DNA of 7,154 nucleotides, from the NCBI GenBank assembly GCA_021848865.1, contig JAJZTO010000139.1, positions 1 to 7,154 on the forward strand, read 5' to 3'. A program made the position numbers and the translations under genes. The stretch is from Myxococcales bacterium. GTDB lineage: Bacteria; Myxococcota; Myxococcia; Myxococcales; Anaeromyxobacteraceae. This document shows, one piece after another, positions 1 through 6,544 of this stretch; the first letter of the stretch is position 1, and every line of letters begins with the position of its first letter. The notes beneath the pieces are model-generated. The model was not told the DNA's origin. It saw nothing but the letters and a program-made list of their open reading frames with translations, and searched no databases.

Positions 1-384
1 CTTGGCGTCCACCTCGGCGGTGACGCCCTCCGGCAGCTTGAACACCACCGGGTGGGAGAAGCCCAGGGCCAGGTGCAGATCCTTGCCCTTGAGCTCGGCC
101 TTGAAGCCGACGCCGCTGATCTCCAGCGCGTCCTCGTAGCCCTTGGTGACGCCCTCCAGGGCGTTCCTCACCAGGGTGCGGGTCAGGCCGTGCAGCCCCT
201 TGGCGAGGCGGCTGTCGTCGGGCCGGCTCACCTGCACCTGGCCCTTCTCCACCACCACCTTCACCACGGGGTTGAAGGCGAAGGACATCTTGCCCTTCGG
301 GCCCTCGACCTTCACGGTGGTGCCGTCCACGGCCACCTTGCACTTCTCCGGGATCTTGACCGGAAGCTTTCCGACTCGGGACAT
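1..384 (-). CDS. rplF: 50S ribosomal protein L6, partial (C-terminus cut by window edge)
   Basis: Large-subunit protein L6, which sits near the factor-binding site and the sarcin-ricin loop. The reading frame starts with MSRVGKLPVKIP and stays open for exactly 128 codons to the window edge. The family is normally about 178 residues, so roughly the last 50, including most of the second L6 domain, lie outside. Visible family features are the KLPVKIP start, the VEGPKGK strand near residues 26-32, the RTLVRNALEGVTKGYE helix region around 69-84, and ISGVGFKA at about 89-96. The start is fixed by the S8 stop 8 bp upstream; the Shine-Dalgarno GGAGG begins in that stop region (TAGGAGGCGCC then ATG), which implies translational coupling to rpsH. 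Order S14-S8-L6 is the standard spc arrangement. Nothing in the visible part is abnormal. Confidence 0.97.
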   Translation of the reverse strand, partial: MSRVGKLPVKIPEKCKVAVDGTTVKVEGPKGKMSFAFNPVVKVVVEKGQVQVSRPDDSRLAKGLHGLTRTLVRNALEGVTKGYEDALEISGVGFKAELKGKDLHLALGFSHPVVFKLPEGVTAEVDAK

Positions 385-392
385 GGCGCCTC

Positions 393-791
393 CTACCAGA
401 CCGTGCAGATGAGCTCGCCGCCCACCTTCTGCTTGCGGGCCTCCCGGTCGACCAGGACGCCCTTGGAGGTCGAGAGGATGGCGATGCCCATGCCGTTGAG
501 CACCCGCGGGATCGAGTCCGTCGGCACGTAGCGCCGCAGCCCGGGCTTCGAGACCCGCTTGATGTCGGTGATGGCCGGTGCGCGGTCCGCCGAGTACTTC
601 AGCAGCACGGTGATGGCCCCCTGCGGACCCTCCTCGTGGCGCACGTAGTCCTTGATGAAGCCTTCCTCCTTCAGCACCTCCGCGATGCGGAGCTTCAGGC
701 GGGAGGCCGGGATGACGACTTTCTCGTGCCGGGCGGATGACGCGTTTCGGATGCGCGTCAGCATGTCGCCGATCGGATCGGTGAAGCTCAT
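393..791 (-). CDS. rpsH: 30S ribosomal protein S8
   Basis: S8 is a primary 16S rRNA-binding protein of the 30S platform. In E. coli it also represses the spc operon by binding its mRNA; no such site can be proven here. The product is 132 residues, the usual family length, starting MSFTDPIGDMLTRIRNA and ending with the signature STSKGVLVDREAR...GGELICTVW, the rRNA-contacting C-terminal domain. The frame is open further upstream to 872, but the stretch before residue 1 overlaps rpsN and is not S8-like. The ATG at 791 follows a purine run (GGGAGAGAGAGAA) and lies 11 bp after the S14 stop, so it is the right start. It is followed 8 bp later by rplF. Confidence 0.98.
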   Translation of the reverse strand: MSFTDPIGDMLTRIRNASSARHEKVVIPASRLKLRIAEVLKEEGFIKDYVRHEEGPQGAITVLLKYSADRAPAITDIKRVSKPGLRRYVPTDSIPRVLNGMGIAILSTSKGVLVDREARKQKVGGELICTVW

Positions 792-802
792 TCTCTCTCT
801 CC

Positions 803-988
803 CTACCAGCTCGACTTGATGACGCCGGTGACTTCGCCCTGGAGCGCACGCTTGCGGAAGCAGAGGCGGCACATCTTGAACTTGCGCAGGTAGGCGCGGG
901 GCCGGCCGCAGATGGGGCAGCGGTTGTAGGCCCGCACCTTGAACTTCGGCTTGCGCTTGGCCTGCGCGATCTTCGAAAGCTTTGCCAT
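803..988 (-). CDS. rpsN: 30S ribosomal protein S14, zinc-binding short form
   Basis: S14 is a small-subunit head protein next to S3, S10 and S19. This is the 61-residue type (Z/C+ form) with four cysteines in two CxxC pairs: CPIC at residues 24-27 and CRLC at 40-43, expected to hold one structural zinc. The longer form of about 100 residues, as in E. coli, lacks these cysteines. The frame begins MAKLSKIAQAKRKPKFKVRAYNR and ends GEVTGVIKSSW, both typical of the short family. A strong Shine-Dalgarno (GAGGAGA) lies just before the ATG in the 17-bp gap after rplE. It is followed by rpsH after 11 bp. A zinc-free paralog elsewhere in the genome is possible but cannot be seen here. Confidence 0.98.
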   Translation of the reverse strand: MAKLSKIAQAKRKPKFKVRAYNRCPICGRPRAYLRKFKMCRLCFRKRALQGEVTGVIKSSW

Positions 989-1005
989 GGATTCTCCTCG
1001 CGCCC

Positions 1006-1548
1006 TTACTGGCGGAACGGCATGCCCAGGAGGCGGAGCAGCGCCCGCCCCTCCTCGTCGTTCCGGGCGGTGGTGACCACCGTGATGTTCATCCCCTTGA
1101 TCTTCTCGACCTTGTCGTAATTGATCTCCGGGAAGATGATCTGCTCGCGGATGCCGAGCGTGTAGTTGCCCTTCCCGTCGAAGGCCTTGGGCGACACGCC
1201 CTTGAAGTCGCGCACCCGGGGCAGCGCGATGGAGGTGAGCCGGTCCAGGAACTCGTAGGCCCGCTCCCCCCGCAGCGTCACCATGGCGCCGATGGACTGT
1301 CCCTGGCGCAGCTTGAAGTTGGCGATGGACTTCCGGGACTTGGTCACCACCGGCTTCTGGCCGGTGATGGCGGCGAGCTGCTCGACCGAGGCGTCGATGA
1401 TCTTGCCGTTGTTGATGGCCTCGCCCAGGCCCATGTTCACCACGATCTTGTCGAGCCGCGGGGCCTGCATGGGGTTCTTGTAGCCGAACTCCTTGACCAG
1501 GGCGGGCCGGATCTCGGCCTGGTATCGCTGCTTCAGACGTGCTGCCAT
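1006..1548 (-). CDS. rplE: 50S ribosomal protein L5
   Basis: L5 binds 5S rRNA and forms part of the central protuberance, contacting S13 and P-site tRNA across the subunit interface. The 180-residue product has the normal length. Family stretches are visible in order: RLKQRYQAEIRPALVKEFGY near the N-terminus, the KIVVNMGLGEA strand around residues 34-44, ITGQKPVVTKSRKSIA about 61-76, and LGIREQIIFPEI...GMNITVVTTA in the C-terminal half. The ATG at 1548 is preceded by a good Shine-Dalgarno (AAGGAGAAGCG). Unlike its neighbours it is separated from the upstream gene rplX by 64 bp, the largest gap inside the ribosomal run after the tuf–rpsJ spacer. Its frame is open some way upstream, but no usable start codon with a well-placed Shine-Dalgarno is seen there. 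Confidence 0.98.
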   Translation of the reverse strand: MAARLKQRYQAEIRPALVKEFGYKNPMQAPRLDKIVVNMGLGEAINNGKIIDASVEQLAAITGQKPVVTKSRKSIANFKLRQGQSIGAMVTLRGERAYEFLDRLTSIALPRVRDFKGVSPKAFDGKGNYTLGIREQIIFPEINYDKVEKIKGMNITVVTTARNDEEGRALLRLLGMPFRQ

Positions 1549-1567
1549 CGCTTCTCCTTGCCTTCGG

Positions 1568-1587
1568 CCGGCTTCGACTGGCGCCGG
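1568..1587 (-). promoter_or_regulatory. Small inverted repeat in the rplX–rplE spacer
   Basis: On the transcript strand the 64-bp spacer before rplE contains CCGGC and GCCGG as perfect 5-bp arms around a 10-base loop, ending about 19 bases before the L5 ATG. In E. coli the region around the start of the L5 gene is where S8 binds to repress the spc genes, so the position is suggestive. The stem is short and such repeats arise easily in GC-rich DNA. No T-run follows, so it does not look like a terminator. A regulatory role is only an inference. Confidence 0.25.
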
Positions 1588-1612
1588 GCGATGCGGTTGG
1601 TCGATCCTCCGC

Positions 1613-1936
1613 CTACTCCCAGGCGGCGTCGCACTTCCGGCAGGCCCGCACCAGGCGGCCGCCCTTCTTGGCCGAGGCCACGTGCTTCACGCGGGTCGGC
1701 TTCTGGCACTTCGGGCAGACCACCATCACGTTGGAGGCGTCGATGGTGCCGGCCTTCTCGATGATGCCGCCCTCGGGGTTCGAGGCGGCGCGCCCCTTCT
1801 TCAGGTGGCGCTTCACCGTCATCAGCTTCTCGACGCGCACCCGGCCGGCGGCGTGCAGGACCGCCAGCACCTTGCCGGACTTGCCCTTCTCCTTGCCGGC
1901 CCGGACCAGGACGGTGTCGTTCTTGTGGATGTCCAT
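1613..1936 (-). CDS. rplX: 50S ribosomal protein L24, with C-terminal zinc-ribbon cysteines
   Basis: L24 is an early 50S assembly initiator that binds the 5' domain of 23S rRNA near the exit tunnel. The 107-residue product carries an N-terminal KOW-type SH3 barrel (NDTVLVRAGKEKGKSGKVL, about residues 6-24), the LKKGRAASNPEGGIIEKAGTI region in the middle (about 45-65), and a C-terminal segment with CPKC at 74-77 and CRKC at 99-102. The four cysteines are the C+ version of the family, expected to bind zinc. The ATG at 1936 lies 3 bp after the rplN stop, and its Shine-Dalgarno (GAGGTG) is inside the last codons of rplN, which points to translational coupling. Order L14-L24-L5 is canonical. Confidence 0.98.
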   Translation of the reverse strand: MDIHKNDTVLVRAGKEKGKSGKVLAVLHAAGRVRVEKLMTVKRHLKKGRAASNPEGGIIEKAGTIDASNVMVVCPKCQKPTRVKHVASAKKGGRLVRACRKCDAAWE

Positions 1937-1939
1937 GGC

Positions 1940-2308
1940 TTACAGCACCTCGGGGGCCAGGGAGATGATCTTCATGAACTTGCGGGCGCGCAGCTCGCGG
2001 GCCACCGGGCCGAAGATGCGGGTGCCGATGGGCTCGAGGTCCTTGTTGATGAGGACCGCCGAGTTGCCGTCGAAGCGGATGTAGCTGCCGTCGGGCCGCA
2101 CCACCTCGCGCTTGGTGCGGACGATGACGGCCCGCGCCACCTCGCCCTTCTTCACCTTGGCCTGGGGGATGGCCTCCTTGACGGAGACCACGATGACGTC
2201 CCCGATGGAGGCGTAGCGCCGGGCGGTGCCGCCCAGCACCTTGATGCACTGGACGCGCTTGGCGCCGCTGTTGTCGGCGACGTCCAGGATGGTCTGCTGC
2301 TGGATCAT
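1940..2308 (-). CDS. rplN: 50S ribosomal protein L14
   Basis: L14 is a five-stranded barrel protein of the 50S interface that pairs with L19 and forms intersubunit bridges to 16S rRNA. The 122-residue product is the exact family length: it starts MIQQQTILDVADNSGAKR and includes the KVLGG turn (about 23-27), the signature GDVIVVSVKEAIP (36-48), the KKGEVARAVIVRTK strand (about 53-66) and the FGPVARELR segment near the end. The frame is open upstream to 2413, but the residues before this Met are non-L14 sequence overlapping rpsQ. The ATG at 2308 is 2 bp after the S17 stop with a GGAGG seven bases away. In E. coli the spc promoter lies before this gene; here there is no room for one in the gap. 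Confidence 0.98.
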   Translation of the reverse strand: MIQQQTILDVADNSGAKRVQCIKVLGGTARRYASIGDVIVVSVKEAIPQAKVKKGEVARAVIVRTKREVVRPDGSYIRFDGNSAVLINKDLEPIGTRIFGPVARELRARKFMKIISLAPEVL

Positions 2309-2310
2309 GG

Positions 2311-2571
2311 CTAGGCCTCCGTCCCCTTCTCCAGGGTCTCGACCACGCGCCAGCGCTTGTCCTTGGACATGGGCCGGGTCTCGACGATCCGCACGCGGTC
2401 GCCGATCCCGCACTCCTGCTTCTCGTCGTGGGCCTTGAACTTGGCGGCCCGGGTCACGATCTTGCCGTACTTGCTGTCGGCCACCCGGCGCTCGACGCGG
2501 ACGACGACCGTCTTCGTCATCTTGTTCGAGACCACCACGCCGATGCGGCTCTTGCGGTTTCCGCGCTCCAT
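2311..2571 (-). CDS. rpsQ: 30S ribosomal protein S17
   Basis: S17 is an OB-fold primary binder of the 16S rRNA 5' domain. The 86-residue product has the family length and its hallmarks: RKSRIGVVVSNKMTKTVVV at about residues 6-24, KYGKIV at 34-39, the KFKAHDEKQECGIGDRVRI segment at about 44-62 that covers the PROSITE-type S17 signature region, and ETRPMSKDKRWRV near 64-76. The ATG at 2571 follows the L29 stop by 6 bp. An AAGGAG overlapping the end of rpmC acts as its Shine-Dalgarno. It directly precedes rplN, as in the last gene of the classical S10 operon, but with only 2 bp between them. Confidence 0.98.
   Translation of the reverse strand: MERGNRKSRIGVVVSNKMTKTVVVRVERRVADSKYGKIVTRAAKFKAHDEKQECGIGDRVRIVETRPMSKDKRWRVVETLEKGTEA
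2316..2320 (-). promoter_or_regulatory. Shine-Dalgarno of rplN, inside the end of rpsQ
   Basis: GGAGG on the transcript strand sits seven bases before the ATG at 2308. It decides that start over longer in-frame readings, and its position inside the last S17 codons implies that ribosomes finishing rpsQ reinitiate on rplN. Confidence 0.85.
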
Positions 2572-2577
2572 GGCGTC

Positions 2578-2826
2578 CTACTCCTTCTTGGCCTTCGCCG
2601 GCTTCGGGGTGGCGGCCGCGGCCTCGCGCTTCAGGCCCAGCTCCTTCTCGCGCTTCACCGTCAGGCAGCGGGCCACGTCGCGCCGCGCCTCCAGGAGGGC
2701 GGCGGTCGAGTCCAGCACGCCGGTGGCGTGCTTGTTGCGCATGTCGAACATCTGGCGCTTCAGCTCCGAGATGCGCCCGTCCAGATCGCCGGGCGTGAGC
2801 TCGCGCAGTTCATTGACGTCGGCCAT
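2578..2826 (-). CDS. rpmC: 50S ribosomal protein L29, with a charged C-terminal tail
   Basis: L29 is a small helical-hairpin protein beside L23 at the peptide exit tunnel, near the docking sites for SRP and trigger factor. The core is recognisable: NELRELTPGDLDGRISELKR at the N-terminus, the MFDMRNKHATGVLDST linker (about 26-41), and the second helix LLEARRDVARCLTVKREKEL. The product is 82 residues, longer than the common 63-70, because residues from about 66 to the end form an Ala/Pro/Lys-rich tail (REAAAATPKPAKAKKE). The tail resembles ones on S19 and L22 in this cluster and is likely disordered. The ATG at 2826 follows rplP by 9 bp with GGAGGGG directly after the rplP stop. Confidence 0.97.
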   Translation of the reverse strand: MADVNELRELTPGDLDGRISELKRQMFDMRNKHATGVLDSTAALLEARRDVARCLTVKREKELGLKREAAAATPKPAKAKKE

Positions 2827-2835
2827 GGTCCCCTC

Positions 2836-3252
<417 letters not shown>

Positions 3253-3276
3253 GTCGTTCTCCTCGGAGGCCGGCCG

Positions 3277-3954
3277 CTAGGCGCGGGCCGCCCCGGTCCG
3301 GGACTGGGCCTGGCGGGCCACGCTGGAGGTCGGCAGCACCTCGCCGCGCATGATCCACACCTTGACGCCGATCTTCCCGTAGGTGGTCTTGGCCTCGGCG
3401 AACCCGTAGTCGATGTCGGCCCGCAGGGTGTGCAGCGGCACCCGGCCCTCGCGGTACCACTCGTAGCGCGCCATCTCCGAGCCGCCCAGCCGCCCGGCGC
3501 AGGCCACGCGGATGCCCTTGGCCCCGAACTTCAGCGAGGTCTGGACCGCCTTCTTCATGGCGCGGCGGAAGGCGATGCGGCGCTCGAGCTGCTGGGCGAT
3601 GTTCTCGGCCACCAGCTGGGCGTCGGTCTCGGCCTTCCGGACCTCGACCACGTTCAGGTAGACCTCGTTCTCGGTGAGCGCCTGCAGCTCCTTCTTGATG
3701 GTCTCGATGCCGGCGCCGCGCTTGCCGATGACGATGCCGGGGCGCGCGGTGTGGACGTTGACCTTGATCTTGCTGGCGGCCCGCTCGATCTCGACCCGGG
3801 AGACGCCGGCCTGGCCGAGCTTCTCCTTCACGAACTCACGGATCTTGATGTCCTCGTGGAGCCACCGGGCGTAGTTCTTCTCCTCGTACCACTTCGACTC
3901 CCAGGAGCGGATGACGCCCAGGCGGAACCCGATGGGATGGACTTTCTGACCCAC
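3277..3954 (-). CDS. rpsC: 30S ribosomal protein S3 (GTG start)
   Basis: S3 is a head protein that lines the mRNA entry tunnel with S4 and S5 and contributes to ribosomal helicase activity. The 225-residue product starts GQKVHPIGFRLGVIRSWESKW after the initiator. It has a type-II KH domain with the GKRG loop at residues 77-80, followed by the basic stretch RRIAFRRAMKKAVQ (about 125-138), which contains the arginine/lysine positions tied to mRNA unwinding in E. coli. The C-terminal domain shows GRVPLHTLRADIDYGFAEAKTTYG and GVKVWI. The initiation codon is GTG, the only non-ATG start among the complete genes here. An AAGGAG six bases upstream and the invariant GQKVHP sequence support it. It lies 17 bp after rplV. 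Confidence 0.98.
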   Translation of the reverse strand: MGQKVHPIGFRLGVIRSWESKWYEEKNYARWLHEDIKIREFVKEKLGQAGVSRVEIERAASKIKVNVHTARPGIVIGKRGAGIETIKKELQALTENEVYLNVVEVRKAETDAQLVAENIAQQLERRIAFRRAMKKAVQTSLKFGAKGIRVACAGRLGGSEMARYEWYREGRVPLHTLRADIDYGFAEAKTTYGKIGVKVWIMRGEVLPTSSVARQAQSRTGAARA

Positions 3955-3960
3955 GATGCT

Positions 3961-3966
3961 CTCCTT
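3961..3966 (-). promoter_or_regulatory. Shine-Dalgarno supporting the GTG start of rpsC
   Basis: AAGGAG on the transcript strand sits six bases before GTG at 3954. It fixes the start of S3, since no ATG is present at the conserved N-terminus. Confidence 0.88.
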
Positions 3967-3971
3967 CCGCG

Positions 3972-4436
3972 CTAGGCGCGGGCTCCGGTGCCCAGCTCCA
4001 CGTAGACGTGGCTGGTGCGCTTCTCGATGCGGTAGGCCCGCCCCATGGCGCGGGGCATGAAGCGCCGCATCTTGGGGCCGCCGTCGACGGTGAGCGTCTT
4101 CACGAACAGGGCGTCCACGTCCACCCGCCCGCCCTTCTGCTCGGCGTTGGCGACGGCCGAGCGCAGCAGCTTGGCGAGCGGCTTGGCCGCCGCGTTGGGC
4201 GTGTACTTCAGCAGGGCCAGGGCCGGCCCGACCTGCATCCCCCGCACGTGGTCGGCCACCAGCCGGACCTTGCGCGGCGCCATCCGCAGGAAGGCGAGCC
4301 GGGCGTGCGGGCCGGCCACCGGGCCGGCCTTCGCGGCCTTCCGGGCCTTCTTGGCCGGCGCCTCGGGCGCCGGAGCCGGAGGGGCCTCGGCGGCCGCCGC
4401 GGCCTTCTTCCCCTTCTTCTTCACGTTCTCGGCCAT
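3972..4436 (-). CDS. rplV: 50S ribosomal protein L22 with Ala/Pro/Lys-rich N-terminal extension
   Basis: L22 contacts all six domains of 23S rRNA, and its long beta-hairpin lines the exit tunnel. The conserved part begins near residue 44 (HARLAFLRMAPRKVRLVADHVRG), continues with LLRSAVANAEQ (90-100), and has the tunnel hairpin at about 119-134 (GGPKMRRFMPRAMGRA). It ends with RTSHVYVEL. The product is 154 residues against a usual length of about 110; the excess is residues 1-43, low-complexity Ala, Pro and Lys (for example KKKGKKAAAAAEAPPAPAPE). The ATG at 4436 is 15 bp after rpsS, with only a modest GAGAGA/GGAG Shine-Dalgarno. A GTG at 4319 (codon 40) would give a 115-residue protein of near-usual length but would leave a 132-bp gap. 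I favour the long form because the extension is open, biased like protein and fits the tight operon spacing. Confidence 0.93.
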   Translation of the reverse strand: MAENVKKKGKKAAAAAEAPPAPAPEAPAKKARKAAKAGPVAGPHARLAFLRMAPRKVRLVADHVRGMQVGPALALLKYTPNAAAKPLAKLLRSAVANAEQKGGRVDVDALFVKTLTVDGGPKMRRFMPRAMGRAYRIEKRTSHVYVELGTGARA

Positions 4437-4451
4437 GGTCTCTCGCGCTCC

Positions 4452-4754
4452 TTACTTCTTCGGGGCCGGCGCCGGCGTCGCCGCCGCGACCTTCTTCTCG
4501 GCCGAGTGGCCGTGGAAGGTGCGGGTCGGGGCGAACTCGCCGAGCTTGTGCCCGACCATGTTCTCGGTGACGAAGACCGGCACGAACTTCCGGCCGTTGT
4601 GGACCGCGAAGGTGTGGCCCACGAAGTCGGGCATCACCGTGCTCCGCCGCGACCAGGTCTTGATCACCGACTTCTTGCTGCCCTTGTTCGCCTCCTCCAC
4701 CTTCTTCAGGAGGTGCTTGTCGGCGAACGGGCCCTTCTTGATCGAACGCGCCAT
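4452..4754 (-). CDS. rpsS: 30S ribosomal protein S19
   Basis: S19 lies in the 30S head, pairs with S13 and contacts the 50S through intersubunit bridges. The product is 100 residues and begins MARSIKKGPFADKHLLKKVEE. Signature segments are IKTWSRRSTVMPDFVGHTFAVHNG (about 31-54), the PVFVTENMVGHKLGEFAPTR stretch (about 59-78), and TFHGHSAEKK before the tail. The family is usually 92-93 residues; here the end is a short VAAATPAPAPKK tail, similar in composition to the extensions on L22 and L29. The ATG at 4754 comes 18 bp after rplB, with GAGG and GAGGAC purine stretches upstream. Order L2-S19-L22 is canonical. Confidence 0.98.
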   Translation of the reverse strand: MARSIKKGPFADKHLLKKVEEANKGSKKSVIKTWSRRSTVMPDFVGHTFAVHNGRKFVPVFVTENMVGHKLGEFAPTRTFHGHSAEKKVAAATPAPAPKK

Positions 4755-4772
4755 GTCCTCTGTCCTCGCCCG

Positions 4773-5621
4773 CTAGTGCGGCTGGTTGCGCACGCCGGGC
4801 TTGCGGCGGCTGACGATGAACTTGTCGGTGCGGCGGTTGTTGCGGGTCTTGAGTCCCTTGGTCTTCTGGCCCCAGGGCGAGACCGGGTGCGGGTTGCCCT
4901 GCCCCGACTTGCCCTCGCCGCCGCCGTGCGGGTGGTCCACCGGGTTCATGGCCAGGCCGCGGACGGTGGGCCGGATGCCCAGCCAGCGGGACTTGCCGGC
5001 CTTGCCCACCCGGATGGAGCTGTTCTCGATGTTGGAGAGCTGGCCCACGGTGGCGCGGCAGGCCTGCAGCACCTGGCGGACCTCGCCGGAGGGCATGCGG
5101 ACCTGCGCGTACAGCCCCTCCTTGGCCATGAGCTGGCCGAAGGAGCCGGCCGAGCGGATCATCTGCGCCCCCGATCCCGGCTGCGACTCCACGCCGTGGA
5201 TCACCGTGCCTTCCGGGATGGAGCGGATGGGCAGGGTGTTGCCGGGCCGGATGTCGACCGTCTCCCCGGAGAGGAGCAGGTCGCCGACCGCCAGGCCCAC
5301 CGGCGCCAGGATGTAGCGCTTCTCGCCGTCCCGGTAGTGGAGCAGCGCGATGCGGGCGGTGCGGTTCGGGTCGTACTCGATGGAGGCGACCTTGGCCGGC
5401 ACCCCGTCCTTGTCGCGCCGCCAGTCGATGATCCGGTAGCGGCGCTTGTGGCCGCCGCCGATGTGGCGGGTGGTGATGTGGCCGTGGGCGTTGCGTCCGC
5501 CCGACTTCCGCATCGCCTTGGTGAGCTTCTTCTCCGGCTGGCTCCTGGTGATCTCGGCGAAGTCCGAGACCTGCATCAGGCGGCGGCCGGCGCTGGTCGG
5601 CTTGTAGGTCTTGACGCCCAT
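4773..5621 (-). CDS. rplB: 50S ribosomal protein L2
   Basis: L2 is one of the most conserved 50S proteins, needed for subunit joining and for the peptidyl-transferase core. The 282-residue product is slightly longer than the usual 273-276. It has the N-terminal MGVKTYKPTSAGRR, the GGGHKRRYRIIDW segment (about 55-67), IEYDPNRTARIALLHYRDGEKRYILAP (81-107), and the hallmark VRGLAMNPVDHPHGGGEG with histidines at 230 and 232. His230 aligns with the functionally important His229 of E. coli. The basic C-terminal end (KTKGLKTRNNRRTDKFIVSRRK) is also typical. The ATG at 5621 is 15 bp after rplW, with a weak GGGACGAG before it, so translation may rely partly on coupling. Confidence 0.98.
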   Translation of the reverse strand: MGVKTYKPTSAGRRLMQVSDFAEITRSQPEKKLTKAMRKSGGRNAHGHITTRHIGGGHKRRYRIIDWRRDKDGVPAKVASIEYDPNRTARIALLHYRDGEKRYILAPVGLAVGDLLLSGETVDIRPGNTLPIRSIPEGTVIHGVESQPGSGAQMIRSAGSFGQLMAKEGLYAQVRMPSGEVRQVLQACRATVGQLSNIENSSIRVGKAGKSRWLGIRPTVRGLAMNPVDHPHGGGEGKSGQGNPHPVSPWGQKTKGLKTRNNRRTDKFIVSRRKPGVRNQPH

Positions 5622-5636
5622 GGCTCGTCCCGTCCG

Positions 5637-5927
5637 CTAGCCCTCGAAGAGGGGGATGGTCTCCCCCTGCTTCAGGGTCACGATGGCCTTCTTCCAGTTG
5701 GGGCGCTGGCCGATGCCCTTGCCCACGCGCTTCACCTTGCCGCGCTGGATCGAGGTGCGGACGGCGAGCACGTGCACGCCGAAGAGCTTCTCCACCGCAC
5801 CCTTCACCTGGATCTTGGTCGCGTCCCGGTGCACCTCGAACGCGTACTGCTGCGCCGTGGCCCGGCCCCGCTCGCCCTTCTCGGTGACCAGCGGGCGCTT
5901 CACGATGTCCTGCTCGGTCCGGATCAT
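5637..5927 (-). CDS. rplW: 50S ribosomal protein L23
   Basis: L23 sits at the rim of the peptide exit tunnel and is the docking point for trigger factor and SRP. The 96-residue product has the family length: MIRTEQDIVKRPLVTEKGE at the start, YAFEVHRDATKIQVKGAVEKLFGVHVLAVRT in the middle (about 28-58), and the basic KRVGKGIGQRPNWKKAIVTL segment before the end. The frame is open well upstream, but that stretch overlaps rplD in another frame and is not L23-like. The ATG at 5927 overlaps the rplD stop as ATGA, which signals translational coupling; a GGAGG lies ten bases upstream, inside rplD. L4-L23-L2 is the standard order. Confidence 0.98.
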   Translation of the reverse strand: MIRTEQDIVKRPLVTEKGERGRATAQQYAFEVHRDATKIQVKGAVEKLFGVHVLAVRTSIQRGKVKRVGKGIGQRPNWKKAIVTLKQGETIPLFEG

Positions 5928-6544
5928 GACAGGCTCGCCTCCAGCTTCCGCGCCGACTCGGCCGTGAGGACGAGGGCCTCGTGCTTGAGGATGTCGTAGA
6001 CGTTGAGCCCCTCGGCGGCGAGGAAGTCGGAGTCGGCCAGGTTGCGGATCGACCGGGCCAGCGCCACGTTGCCGCCGTCGTCCACCACCAGGGCCTTCCT
6101 CACCCCCAGCTTCTTCAGCACCTGGGCGGCCGCCCCGGTCCTGGGGGCGTCCGGCTTCCACTCGGAGACGATGAGGAGCTTCTGCTCCTTGCCGCGCAGG
6201 GCCAGGGCGGAGCGCAGCGCCGCCTTCCGGACCTTCTTGGGCACGTCGTAGGAGTAGTCGCGGGGCTTGGGCCCCATCGCCTTGCCGCCGCCCACCCAGT
6301 GGGAGGCGCGGGTCGAGCCCTGGCGGGCCTGGCCGGTGTGCTTCTGCCGCCACGGCTTCTTGCCGCCGCCGGAGACGAGGGACCGGTTCTTCACCGCGTG
6401 CGTGCCCGAGCGGTCGGAGGCGAGCTTCGCCTTCACCACCTCGTAGAAGAGGTGCTCGTTCACGTCGCCGGCGAAGACCTCGTCGGCGAGCTCGATCTCG
6501 CTCACCTTCTTCTTCTCGAGGTCGTAGACGTCGAACTTGGCCAT
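5924..6544 (-). CDS. rplD: 50S ribosomal protein L4
   Basis: L4 is an early-assembling 50S protein whose extended loop forms the tunnel constriction with L22. In E. coli it also represses the S10 operon through the mRNA leader and transcription attenuation. The 206-residue product shows the conserved loop at about 54-98 with GGGKKPWRQKHTGQARQGS and PKPRDYSYDVPKKVRKAALRSAL just after. The C-terminal half has LIVSEW, KALVVDD and a helical end (LKHEALVLTAESARKLE). The ATG at 6544 has GAGGA six bases upstream. Unusually, the gene before it is rpsJ, not rplC: only 33 bp separate the S10 stop from this start. The downstream overlap with rplW is 4 bp. Confidence 0.98.
   Translation of the reverse strand: MAKFDVYDLEKKKVSEIELADEVFAGDVNEHLFYEVVKAKLASDRSGTHAVKNRSLVSGGGKKPWRQKHTGQARQGSTRASHWVGGGKAMGPKPRDYSYDVPKKVRKAALRSALALRGKEQKLLIVSEWKPDAPRTGAAAQVLKKLGVRKALVVDDGGNVALARSIRNLADSDFLAAEGLNVYDILKHEALVLTAESARKLEASLS

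Noticed and set aside
803..872. Longer S8 start at 872
   Set aside because: The added 27 residues overlap S14, are not S8-like, and the ATG at 791 gives the standard 132-residue protein.
1549..1612. Upstream extension of L5 into the spacer
   Set aside because: The frame is open, but it offers no normal start codon with a correctly spaced Shine-Dalgarno. The ATG at 1548 has a strong one and gives the exact family length.
1533..2249. A 238-codon minus-strand open frame across L14, L24 and the L24–L5 spacer
   Set aside because: It is out of frame with L14 and L24, and its Arg/Gly/Pro/His-rich composition is typical of shadow frames in GC-rich DNA.
4008..5999. A 663-codon open frame on the plus strand, antisense to L22, S19, L2 and L23
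   Set aside because: It is the antisense frame of strongly GC3-biased genes, where stops are rare. Its translation is Leu/Gly/Arg/His-rich with no recognisable domain, and the minus strand is fully explained by conserved ribosomal proteins.
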